DNA from: Sphingobacterium sp. UBA6711
GTDB lineage: Bacteria; Bacteroidota; Bacteroidia; Sphingobacteriales; Sphingobacteriaceae
Length of the DNA stretch: 5,678 nt
Direction of reading: 5' to 3'
NCBI GenBank assembly: GCA_002454415.1
Contig: DKIT01000200.1
Span: 84,922 to 90,599, forward strand
The notes beneath the pieces were generated by a model, which was not told where the DNA came from, ran no database searches, and saw only the letters and a program-made list of their open reading frames with translations. This document shows positions 1 through 5,678 of the stretch, in pieces (the first letter of the stretch is position 1; the number at the start of each line of letters is the position of its first letter). Both the position numbers and the translations under genes were made by a program.

Positions 1-456
1 GATAGAGCCGTCCAAATGATCAACAGGGATATCGAAAAAACCTTGAATTTGTGCCGCGTGTAAGTCCATCGTCATGATGCGGTGAATACCAGCTGCAGTC
101 AACAGATTGGCAATCATTTTTGCGCCAATAGCAACTCTTGGTTTGTCTTTTCGATCTTGTCTTGCGAAACCGAAGTAAGGGACAACCGCTGTAATGTAGT
201 GTGCAGAAGCTCTTTTTGCAGCATCTGTCATTAGCAATAATTCAAAAAGGTTGTCGGTAGGTTGGTTGGTTGATTGGATGATAAACACATCGGCTCCACG
301 GACTGATTCATTGTAAAATGGTTGAATCTCACCATCGCTAAAACGCGATAACGTTTTGTCTCCTAATGGTTTCCCGTAAGATTGTGCGATTTTTTCGGCT
401 AGTTCTGTAGTGCCAGAACCCGCGAATAGTTTAACCGTGTTGAATTGCAAAGGCAT
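1..456 (-). CDS. prs: Ribose-phosphate pyrophosphokinase (PRPP synthetase), N-terminal half, runs off the window
   Basis: Cytosolic enzyme that transfers pyrophosphate from ATP to ribose 5-phosphate, giving PRPP for purine, pyrimidine, NAD, His and Trp synthesis. The minus-strand frame starts at ATG 456-454 and stays open for exactly 152 codons to the window edge; the family is usually about 310-315 residues, so roughly half is present. Visible landmarks are KLFAGSGT (residues 9-16), the FSDGE motif (39-43), VRGADVFIIQST (52-63), the catalytic/ATP loop PYFGFARQDRKDKPR (93-107) and MDLHAAQIQGFFDIP (130-144), which carries the conserved His133 that helps bind Mg-ATP. The start is chosen because MPLQFNTVKLFAGSG is the expected N-terminus. 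No Shine-Dalgarno site is seen; the stretch upstream is A/T-rich, as usual in this phylum. A terminator and a tRNA-Gln gene lie upstream on the same strand. In many Bacteroidota rplY and pth follow prs, but that would be outside this window. Confidence 0.96.
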   Translation of the reverse strand, partial: MPLQFNTVKLFAGSGTTELAEKIAQSYGKPLGDKTLSRFSDGEIQPFYNESVRGADVFIIQSTNQPTDNLFELLLMTDAAKRASAHYITAVVPYFGFARQDRKDKPRVAIGAKMIANLLTAAGIHRIMTMDLHAAQIQGFFDIPVDHLDGSI

Positions 457-538
457 GGTTTTGTATATTTATGTTGGGTTATTGTATTGTCGTATATTCA
501 ATATTTTTATTCCCTAATATTTTTTAAAGTTAAACATT

Positions 539-567
539 AAAAAAAATGGATTGTTTGCACAATCCAT
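539..567 (-). terminator. Rho-independent terminator of the downstream tRNA-Gln gene
   Basis: On the minus strand a perfect 9-bp stem (ATGGATTGT / ACAATCCAT) closes a GCAA loop, which is a GNRA-type tetraloop, and is followed by eight T residues. It begins 21 nt past the tRNA 3' end at 588, so it should end that transcript. It also separates the tRNA from prs, whose start codon is 83 nt further on, so prs probably needs its own promoter. The structure is read directly; its function is inferred. Confidence 0.85.
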
Positions 568-586
568 ATAACTCTTAACTTTAAAA

Positions 587-659
587 GTTGTCCGACCTGG
601 ATTCGAACCAAGACAAACAGAACCAAAAACTGTTGTACTACCCTTATACTATCGGACAA
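587..659. repeat. 73-bp direct repeat, copy 1 (tRNA-Gln unit)
   Basis: Positions 587-659 match 830-902 base for base; identity ends one base outside the tRNA on each side. The repeat is therefore the tRNA gene itself, in direct orientation with a 243-bp period. It reflects gene duplication or concerted evolution, not a mobile element: no flanking inverted repeats or transposase are seen. Confidence 0.93.
588..658 (-). tRNA. tRNA-Gln (anticodon TTG), copy nearer prs
   Basis: A complete 71-nt cloverleaf can be drawn on the minus strand. The acceptor stem is TGTCCGA/TCGGACA with discriminator A at 588. The D stem is GTAT/GTAC around an AAGGGTA loop. The anticodon arm is ACAGT/TCTGT with loop TTTTGGT, and the T arm is CTTGG/CCAGG with loop TTCGAAT. 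The anticodon TTG (plus positions 624-626) reads CAA and, by wobble, CAG, hence glutamine. The base of the anticodon loop is a T-T juxtaposition rather than a fifth Watson-Crick pair. The 3' CCA is not encoded, so it must be added after transcription. The gene has its own promoter and terminator, and its sequence is identical to the tRNA at 831-901. Confidence 0.97.
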
Positions 660-704
660 TGTCTCTAAAAAGTCGACGTCTCCGTCTTTTTCTTTTTGAC
701 GACG

Positions 705-734
705 CAAAGATAGAGATTTGTTTTAAAAATCAAA
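705..734 (-). promoter_or_regulatory. Bacteroidota-type promoter of tRNA-Gln copy 1
   Basis: On the minus strand a -33 element TTTG (731-734) and a -7 element TATCTTTG (705-712, matching TAnnTTTG) are separated by 18 nt. This fits the Bacteroidota primary sigma factor consensus. Transcription should begin a few bases below 705, giving a 5' leader of about 40 nt before the tRNA at 658. The motif is seen directly; activity is inferred. Confidence 0.82.
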
Positions 735-792
735 ATTCAAATTAAAAAAAATCTAAACCCTTTAAAAATATAATAAGCCTTGCATATAACGC

Positions 793-822
793 AAAAAAGG
801 CTTGCAGATGCAAGCCTTTTTT
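793..822 (-). terminator. Rho-independent terminator of tRNA-Gln copy 2 (symmetrical)
   Basis: A perfect 13-bp stem (AAAAAAGGCTTGC / GCAAGCCTTTTTT) encloses a 4-nt loop at 806-809. It lies 8 nt beyond the 3' end of the tRNA at 831, on the minus strand, where the six T residues act as the U tract. The A6/T6 symmetry would allow function in both directions, but no rightward transcript reaches it in this window. It separates the two tRNA genes into independent transcripts. Confidence 0.92.
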
Positions 823-829
823 ATTGTTT

Positions 830-902
830 GTTGTCCGACCTGGATTCGAACCAAGACAAACAGAACCAAAAACTGTTGTACTACCCTTATACTATCGGAC
901 AA
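830..902. repeat. 73-bp direct repeat, copy 2 (tRNA-Gln unit)
   Basis: Second copy of the repeat at 587-659, identical across 73 positions. The flanks differ except for a short promoter-proximal motif (695-712 and 944-961), so the tRNA body is conserved while most of the leader and trailer has diverged. Confidence 0.93.
831..901 (-). tRNA. tRNA-Gln (anticodon TTG), copy farther from prs
   Basis: This 71-nt minus-strand gene is identical in all positions to the tRNA at 588-658, with the same 7-bp acceptor stem, TTG anticodon (plus positions 867-869), TTCGAAT T-loop and discriminator A, and no encoded CCA. It lies 172 bp upstream of the other copy and has its own promoter (954-984) and terminator (793-822). 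Two copies of the same anticodon suggest a gene-dosage arrangement for decoding CAA/CAG. Their full identity implies recent duplication or gene conversion. Confidence 0.97.
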
Positions 903-953
903 ACAATTCAAAAGTGATTTCTATCGTGATGATGTCGTTCACATTTGATGATG

Positions 954-984
954 CAAATATACGGACTATTCTCATTTCTGCAAA
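954..984 (-). promoter_or_regulatory. Bacteroidota-type promoter of tRNA-Gln copy 2
   Basis: On the minus strand the -33 element TTTG (981-984) is followed by 19 nt and the -7 element TATATTTG (954-961). This matches the Bacteroidota consensus TTTG-N19-TAnnTTTG at every fixed position. It gives a 5' leader of about 45 nt before the tRNA at 901, similar in length to that of the other copy. Confidence 0.88.
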
Positions 985-1240
985 TAAAAATGTGTTGTAA
1001 TGTGTATTCAGCTTGATTTTCAAAGAAATAATTTTTGTTTGGGCTTGAAACGATTCCATTATTTGCTGTTTCTTGGTAGCTATATCGCGCCGGGAATAGC
1101 GCATGGATATCTTTGACCATCCTTTCTTTACGGCCAATATCGAATCTCGTAATGATAATTTTTCAATTAATATGTGTTAAAAAATCAGAATAAAATTCAT
1201 TTCTTATTAACTTATCCTTATTTTCGAGCCGTATTAATAA
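985..1240. other. Intergenic spacer without a supported gene
   Basis: This stretch separates the leftward tRNA/prs block from the rightward glycosyltransferase gene. A minus-strand frame open from 1137 to 892 would give 81 residues, but it runs through the tRNA-Gln promoter and into the tRNA itself, lacks any recognisable motif and is judged spurious. Roughly 1070-1150 looks less AT-rich than its flanks, for no visible reason. I see no terminator, tRNA or repeat here. Confidence 0.6.
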
Positions 1241-1248
1241 TACTTTTG
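1241..1248 (+). promoter_or_regulatory. Possible -7 promoter element of the GT117 gene
   Basis: TACTTTTG matches TAnnTTTG and ends 13 nt before the ATG at 1262. The -33 region is weak: only TTTT/TTTC-like sequence around 1219-1224 and no clean TTTG. If used, it predicts a 5' untranslated leader of about 10 nt or less, leaving no room for a ribosome-binding site. It could be a chance match, with the real promoter further upstream. Confidence 0.45.
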
Positions 1249-1261
1249 ACTTTATCATTTT

Positions 1262-4200
1262 ATGAACTATACTAAAATCAACAATCTTTTAGGATGGATA
1301 TGTGCGCTAATAGCAACAGTAGCGTATGTCATGACTGCCGAACGATCGACGAGTTGGTGGGACTGTGGTGAGTTTATCGCCTCAGCTTTCAAACTTCAAA
1401 TTGTGCACCAACCAGGGGCACCCTTATTCTTAATGATTCAAAATATATTCTCAAACCTTGCTGCTGGCGATGTAACACGAATTGCCTTTTGGATGAATGT
1501 AGGTTCCGCGGTATGTAGTGGTCTGACGATTTTATTTTTGTTTTGGACAATTACGGCCTTGGCAAAGAAAATCGTTGTAAAAGGTGTTGGTGAATCTTAT
1601 ACATCGGCAGATCTAATTAAAATTTTCGGATCTGGTGCTGTTGGGGCATTGGCTTATGCTTTTACAGATACTTTTTGGTTCTCTGCCGTAGAATCTGAGG
1701 TATATGCGATGTCTTCCTTGTGTACTGCTGTTGTATTTTGGGGTATTCTAAAATGGGAGAATCACGCTGATGAAGCCGGTTCAGATCGGTGGTTAATCTT
1801 TATCGCCTATGTCATGGGACTTTCTATTGGAGTCCACTTATTGAATCTATTGGTCATTCCAGCAATTGCTTTGGTCATTTATTTTAAACGTTCAAAAACG
1901 GTAACATCGTCCGGTGCGATCAAAGCTTTTCTAATAGGTGTGGTGGTATTGGCCTTGATCTTATGGGGTATCATTCAATACACTGTTAAAGCAGCGGCTT
2001 ATTTTGATCTTTTCTTTGTGAATAGTTTGGGTATGGGCTTCGGTACCGGATTCAATTTGTTTATGGTTTTAGCAATCGCTCTTTTCATATATGGAATTTG
2101 GTATTCGATCAAAAAGGTAAAACCTATGTTAAATCTGATCTTGATCAGTACAGCATTTATCGTATTTGGTTATAGTTCTTTTGCTATGATCATGGTTCGT
2201 GCAAAGGCAAATCCAACATTGAATAATAGTGATCCAGATAATGCTTTTTCTTTTGTTAGTTATCTAGGTCGTGAGCAATATGCAAGTGAGCCCCTTCTAA
2301 ATGGGCCTACATTTGATGCACAAGTGGTCGATGCTGTTCCGACATATACTTATAGGAAGGATAAAGACAAGTATACCAAGGTAGAAAATGGAATGGACTA
2401 CAAATACGATAAGACGATGTTCTTTCCACGGGTCTATAGTAACAGGGATGGTCATGATGGATACTATCGTGACTATTTAAAACTTCCTGAGGGTCAATCT
2501 CCAACTTTTGGGGATAATTTGAAATTCTTTTTCAGTTATCAGATTGGCCATATGTATGGACGTTATTTCCTTTGGAATTTTGCTGGTCGTCAGAATGATC
2601 AACAGGGACAAGGAACGTTTACAGAAGGTAATTGGCAAGCGGGTATTAAGCCGATTGACCAAATGCATAATGGGGGACAGAACGCAATTCCTGATTCGTT
2701 AAAAACTGATCCTTCAAACAATAAATACTATTTCTTGCCTTTGATCATTGGTTTGATCGGCGCCTTTTGGCATTTTGGAAAGAGACAACGTGATGCCGGA
2801 ATTGTGGGGCTGTTATTTTTCTTCACGGGTTTGGCAATCGTATTATATCTTAATCAGAGTCCGCTTCAACCTCGTGAACGTGATTATGCTTATGCTGGTT
2901 CATTCTATGCTTTTGCTATCTGGATTGGATTGGGGGTATTTGCTATCGCAGATTACTTGAGCAAAAAAGTGGATGGAAAAATGGCAGGGGGTATTGCTAC
3001 CGCAGTTTGTTTGTTGGGAGCACCCGTATTGTTGGGGTTCCAAAACTGGGACGATCATGACCGTTCGGAGAAAACGACGGCACGTGATCTAGCTAAAAAC
3101 TATCTGGCTTCCTGTGCGCCTAATGCGATTTTATTTACGTATGGGGATAATGATACGTATCCATTGTGGTATGTGCAAGAAGTTGAAAATTATCGTCCGG
3201 ATGTTCGCGTTGTGAACCTGAGTTTGCTAAGTTCAGATTGGTATATGCGTCAGATGAAACAAAAAGTAAATCAGGCAGACGGATTACCAATCAATATCGA
3301 CGACGAAAAGTTCAAAAAGGGAGTACGTGAAGTGCTTTACTATCAGGATATGAAAGTGCCTGGTCATGTGGATCTGGATTTAATTATGCAAATTTTATTG
3401 TCCGATGATCAAAAGAACAAATTGGAACTGAGAGGTGGTAAATTCGAAAATTTCTTGCCAACCAAGAATTTTAGCCTTCCAGTAAACAGGGAATCTGTGT
3501 TGAAAAACAATGTGGTTCCTAAAGCGTGGCAGGAATCTATTGTGGATACCATGACATGGACCTACAATAGAAACTATCTATCTAGAGCGGAGCTATCGAT
3601 CTTAAATGTGTTGTTAAATAATGATTGGAAACGTCCTATTTATTTTGCGGCGACAGTACCAAATGATAACTACCTTGGATTGGATAAATATTTGGTGCAA
3701 GAAGGATTTGCATTACGCTTGATGCCTATTGCTACTCCGGAGGGCTCTGAAGGTACATTGGTAGATACACAGTCGGCTTACAAAGATATTACCACGAAAT
3801 ATCAATGGGGTAATATGGCGAACGCATCTTATTTAGATCCTGAATCTTACCGCATGATTACCATGATCACAAATACAGTGATGGGTGGAACTGCTACACA
3901 ATTGATGATGGAGGGCCATAAGGATGAAGCACGCAAAGTGGCTGTGGAAACGTATGAAAAGATGCCAAAACGTGTTTATTTGATGCGTGATATTTTGGGC
4001 TATATTCCAATTGTCAATGTGCTGTATGAAACTGGTGAAAATAAACGAGCGAATGAAATCGTAAATCGTAACCTGAAATTCATGACGCAAAATATGCGCT
4101 GGTACCAGGATATCGCACAAACCAAGCCTGAACTGGAATATTCAAATATCGGAACAGCTTTACGTGCTTTGGGAGCATATAAGAGTATTTTGGCTTCTAC

Positions 4201-4273
4201 TTCGGAAAAACAATTGCTTCAACAGGTTACCGAATTAGAAAAATCTTATAAACAACAATATGGTGTAGAATAA
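1262..4273 (+). CDS. DUF2723 / GT117 family (TMEM260-like) multi-pass membrane glycosyltransferase
   Basis: A 1003-residue polytopic membrane protein of the DUF2723 family, which is related to human TMEM260, a protein O-mannosyltransferase with a GT-C-like fold. The likely role is transfer of a sugar from a lipid carrier to exported proteins or glycans; donor and acceptor are unknown here. Visible features are a first membrane helix (about 9-25), then the family signature WWDCGEF (32-38) with acidic Asp34 and Glu37 in the first outer loop, as expected for GT-C catalysis, and HQPGAPL (49-55). Further conserved blocks are FWFSAVESEVYAMSS (138-152) and GLSIGVHLLNLL (186-197). More helices run to about 316, followed by a large polar loop (317-490), a second helix cluster (491-590) with QPRERDYAY (536-544), and a soluble C-terminal part from W596 containing FTYGDNDTYPLWY (625-637) and ending in a helix-rich, possibly TPR-like tail (about 875-1003). 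The start is supported by a short positive N-terminus before the first helix. Translation ends with tandem TAA TAA. There is no Shine-Dalgarno site. Family assignment is firm; O-mannosylation is inference. Confidence 0.9.
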   Translation: MNYTKINNLLGWICALIATVAYVMTAERSTSWWDCGEFIASAFKLQIVHQPGAPLFLMIQNIFSNLAAGDVTRIAFWMNVGSAVCSGLTILFLFWTITALAKKIVVKGVGESYTSADLIKIFGSGAVGALAYAFTDTFWFSAVESEVYAMSSLCTAVVFWGILKWENHADEAGSDRWLIFIAYVMGLSIGVHLLNLLVIPAIALVIYFKRSKTVTSSGAIKAFLIGVVVLALILWGIIQYTVKAAAYFDLFFVNSLGMGFGTGFNLFMVLAIALFIYGIWYSIKKVKPMLNLILISTAFIVFGYSSFAMIMVRAKANPTLNNSDPDNAFSFVSYLGREQYASEPLLNGPTFDAQVVDAVPTYTYRKDKDKYTKVENGMDYKYDKTMFFPRVYSNRDGHDGYYRDYLKLPEGQSPTFGDNLKFFFSYQIGHMYGRYFLWNFAGRQNDQQGQGTFTEGNWQAGIKPIDQMHNGGQNAIPDSLKTDPSNNKYYFLPLIIGLIGAFWHFGKRQRDAGIVGLLFFFTGLAIVLYLNQSPLQPRERDYAYAGSFYAFAIWIGLGVFAIADYLSKKVDGKMAGGIATAVCLLGAPVLLGFQNWDDHDRSEKTTARDLAKNYLASCAPNAILFTYGDNDTYPLWYVQEVENYRPDVRVVNLSLLSSDWYMRQMKQKVNQADGLPINIDDEKFKKGVREVLYYQDMKVPGHVDLDLIMQILLSDDQKNKLELRGGKFENFLPTKNFSLPVNRESVLKNNVVPKAWQESIVDTMTWTYNRNYLSRAELSILNVLLNNDWKRPIYFAATVPNDNYLGLDKYLVQEGFALRLMPIATPEGSEGTLVDTQSAYKDITTKYQWGNMANASYLDPESYRMITMITNTVMGGTATQLMMEGHKDEARKVAVETYEKMPKRVYLMRDILGYIPIVNVLYETGENKRANEIVNRNLKFMTQNMRWYQDIAQTKPELEYSNIGTALRALGAYKSILASTSEKQLLQQVTELEKSYKQQYGVE

Positions 4274-4298
4274 TAAGTTTTGCATAATTTTAGATACT

Positions 4299-4373
4299 GG
4301 GCTGCCCTTGGTTGTTCATGTTCATAGAAAATAATTTTTTGAACATGAGTGCCTGAGGGCAGCTCTTTTTTTT
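4299..4373 (+). terminator. Long hairpin terminator after the GT117 gene
   Basis: Arms 4299-4324 and 4340-4365 can pair over 26 positions: 19 Watson-Crick pairs, six G-U pairs and one mismatch (4312/4352). They enclose a 15-nt A/T-rich loop and are followed by eight T residues (4366-4373). It begins 26 nt after the stop codon. The six G-U pairs hold only in plus-strand RNA; on the other strand they become A-C mismatches, so it serves rightward transcription. It is much longer than the two tRNA terminators in this window and probably isolates the glycosyltransferase from the permease. Confidence 0.92.
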
Positions 4374-4506
4374 GATTATTTTTTCTTAGCTTAACGGCAT
4401 AAAACCAACCTGAAGTTATGGTGAAATATCTCCGTGTGAAAAGCATATACATTGGTGAAATCGGCGGGGTGTTCCATTTGACCTTTAATAGATTAAATAT
4501 TTGTAT
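4374..4506. other. Leader region of the permease; no clear promoter; 30-codon ORF possible
   Basis: This 133-bp gap must hold the permease promoter if the upstream terminator works. No full Bacteroidota promoter is visible: the nearest pair, TTTG (4477-4480) and AATATTTG (4496-4503), is only 15 nt apart and too close to the ATG. A small plus-strand ORF starts at ATG 4418 and ends at TGA 4508-4510, overlapping the permease start as ATGA. It encodes 30 residues with no recognised motif and is not called as a gene. Confidence 0.5.
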
Positions 4507-5678
4507 ATGAAACGTCAACTGAAATTGTGGGATGCTGTTATGCTGGTCATGGGCTCAATGATCGGAAGTGGAATTTTTATTGTGTCCAGTGATATGATGC
4601 GACAGCTGGGATCGGGATATTGGTTGGCGGTTGTCTGGCTATTAACGGCAGTAGCTACGGTTGCGGCTGCGATTTGCTATGGCGAGCTTTCTTCGATGTA
4701 CCCAAAAGCAGGGGGACAGTATACTTATCTCACGGAAGTGTTCGGAAAACCAATCGGCTTTTTGTATGGGTGGAGCTTGTTTACGGTCATACAGACTGGA
4801 ACAATTGCCGCCGTAGCAGTGGCTTTTGGTAAATTTACGGCTTACCTTATTCCACGCTTGAATGATGCGACACCACTATTTCAGCGCGGAGATTTTAAAA
4901 TTACCTGGATTCAAATTCTGGCGATGGGCGTGATCTTGCTCCTTACATTTATCAATACGCGTGGAATCAAAAGTGGTAAGTCTGTGCAGTCCTTTTTTAC
5001 TTCTGCAAAAATTATTGCGCTCATCTTGCTGATTATCGGTGGTTTATTTTTGATTAAAGAGAATCACTTCTCGGAAAATATGGCTTATGGCTGGGATTCT
5101 TTCCAGAACTTGAAAGGTGCTGGTTGGTCTGGAATCTCGGGTGGAGCGCTGATGGGGGCCTTAGCTGCGGCTATGGTTGGTTCTGTATTTAGTAGTGTGG
5201 CTTGGGAAAATGTGACCTTTGTGTCAGGCGAAATTGTCAACCCACAACGAAATGTAGTACGTGCATTGGTCATTGGAACTAGTCTGGTGATGTTTCTGTA
5301 CATCAGTTGTAATTACATTTATCTAGCAGCGCTAAATCGTGAGGAGATTGCTTTTGCGGCAAATGACCGGGTGGCAATCGCTGCTGCTGAAAAGATGTTA
5401 GGCCATTCGGGTACAATTGCAATGGCAATCTTGGTGATGATATCCACTTTTGGATGTGTAAATGGCTTGGCTTTATCTGGAGCACGTGTTTTTCAGACGA
5501 TGGCCAAAGACGGCTTGTTTTTGAAACAGGCTATTCCTAATAATAAATATGATGTACCTGCAAGATCGTTATGGTTGCAAGGAATTTGGGCTTCATTGCT
5601 CTGTTTAAGTGGCCAATATGGTAATTTGCTCGATATGATATCTTTCGTTATTGTCATATTTTATATGATTACGGTGCT
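4507..5678 (+). CDS. APC-superfamily amino acid permease (LAT/SteT-like), 3' end outside the window
   Basis: Inner-membrane amino acid transporter or exchanger of the APC superfamily with a LeuT-like fold; 390 codons are present and the family usually has about 440-490 residues, so the last two to four helices are missing. The first helix carries GSMIGSGIF (16-24), the unwound substrate-binding segment typical of the family. YGELSSMYPKAGGQY (58-72) covers the end of helix 2 and the following loop. WENVTFVSGEIVNPQRN (233-249) matches the conserved helix 6 and loop region where LAT-type members keep an aromatic residue plus E...P. Further on, ISTFGCVNGLALSGARVF followed by AKDG matches helix 8 and the next loop. 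The start at 4507 is fixed by an in-frame TAG at 4489-4491, with only a TTG (4501) as alternative. No Shine-Dalgarno site is seen. Substrate cannot be read from sequence; serine/threonine or other neutral amino acids are possible by analogy with SteT-like proteins. Confidence 0.93.
   Translation, partial: MKRQLKLWDAVMLVMGSMIGSGIFIVSSDMMRQLGSGYWLAVVWLLTAVATVAAAICYGELSSMYPKAGGQYTYLTEVFGKPIGFLYGWSLFTVIQTGTIAAVAVAFGKFTAYLIPRLNDATPLFQRGDFKITWIQILAMGVILLLTFINTRGIKSGKSVQSFFTSAKIIALILLIIGGLFLIKENHFSENMAYGWDSFQNLKGAGWSGISGGALMGALAAAMVGSVFSSVAWENVTFVSGEIVNPQRNVVRALVIGTSLVMFLYISCNYIYLAALNREEIAFAANDRVAIAAAEKMLGHSGTIAMAILVMISTFGCVNGLALSGARVFQTMAKDGLFLKQAIPNNKYDVPARSLWLQGIWASLLCLSGQYGNLLDMISFVIVIFYMITV

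Noticed and set aside
587..902. Two-unit repeat considered as a CRISPR-like or mobile-element structure
   Set aside because: The repeated unit is a complete tRNA gene with promoter and terminator. There are only two copies, with no spacer regularity, terminal inverted repeats, target-site duplication or transposase.
927..953. Duplicated TGATGATG (927-934 and 946-953) as an operator pair
   Set aside because: An 8-nt low-complexity repeat in a pre-tRNA leader; one copy belongs to the start-site motif already reported. Too short to support a binding site.
892..1137. Minus-strand 81-residue open frame (and a 70-residue frame at 908-1120)
   Set aside because: Both overlap the tRNA-Gln promoter, and the longer one also enters the tRNA. 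They show no motif or ribosome-binding context and have low-complexity composition. Chance frames are the simplest explanation.
3833..4120. Minus-strand 95-residue open frame inside the GT117 gene
   Set aside because: It lies wholly antisense to a well-supported coding region and has a His/Ile/Phe-rich composition, as expected of an antisense shadow.
4477..4503. TTTG (4477) plus AATATTTG (4496) as the permease promoter
   Set aside because: The spacer is only 15 nt, the -7 box has a mismatch at its first T, and transcription would start within or past the ATG at 4507.
4246..4518. Minus-strand 90-residue open frame across the GT117/permease gap
   Set aside because: It runs through the long terminator hairpin and into both flanking genes on the opposite strand, with no protein-like motif.

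Overview
The window looks like chromosomal core sequence from a Bacteroidota bacterium, most likely Sphingobacteriaceae (Sphingobacterium or Pedobacter type). Four things support this. The base composition is moderately AT-rich. The genes lack purine-rich Shine-Dalgarno sites. Both tRNA genes are preceded by Bacteroidota-type promoters (TTTG, an 18-19 nt spacer, then TAnnTTTG). The large membrane protein belongs to a DUF2723/GT117 family that is abundant in Bacteroidota. The genus is an inference; the phylum is well supported.

Layout. The left part is transcribed leftward (minus strand). Reading in the direction of transcription, it holds a tRNA-Gln(TTG) gene with its own promoter and terminator, then a second identical tRNA-Gln(TTG) gene, again with its own promoter and terminator, then the first 152 codons of prs (PRPP synthetase), which leaves the window at position 1. 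A spacer of roughly 280 bp without a supported gene (985-1261) separates this block from two rightward genes. The first is a complete 1003-residue DUF2723/GT117 (TMEM260-like) membrane glycosyltransferase, followed by a very long hairpin terminator. The second is an APC-superfamily amino acid permease, of which 390 codons are present before the window ends.

How the genes relate. They do not form one pathway. The tRNA-Gln pair and prs are housekeeping functions (glutamine decoding; PRPP for nucleotide, His and Trp synthesis), transcribed as separate short units. The glycosyltransferase and the permease point the same way, but a strong terminator and a 233-bp gap lie between them, so they are probably independent units.

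I found no defence system, mobile element, CRISPR array or evident novel system. The points most worth a second look are the duplicated self-contained tRNA-Gln units with a shared start-site motif, the strand-polar 26-bp hairpin after the glycosyltransferase, the possible near-leaderless start of that gene, and a 30-codon ORF overlapping the permease start as ATGA.
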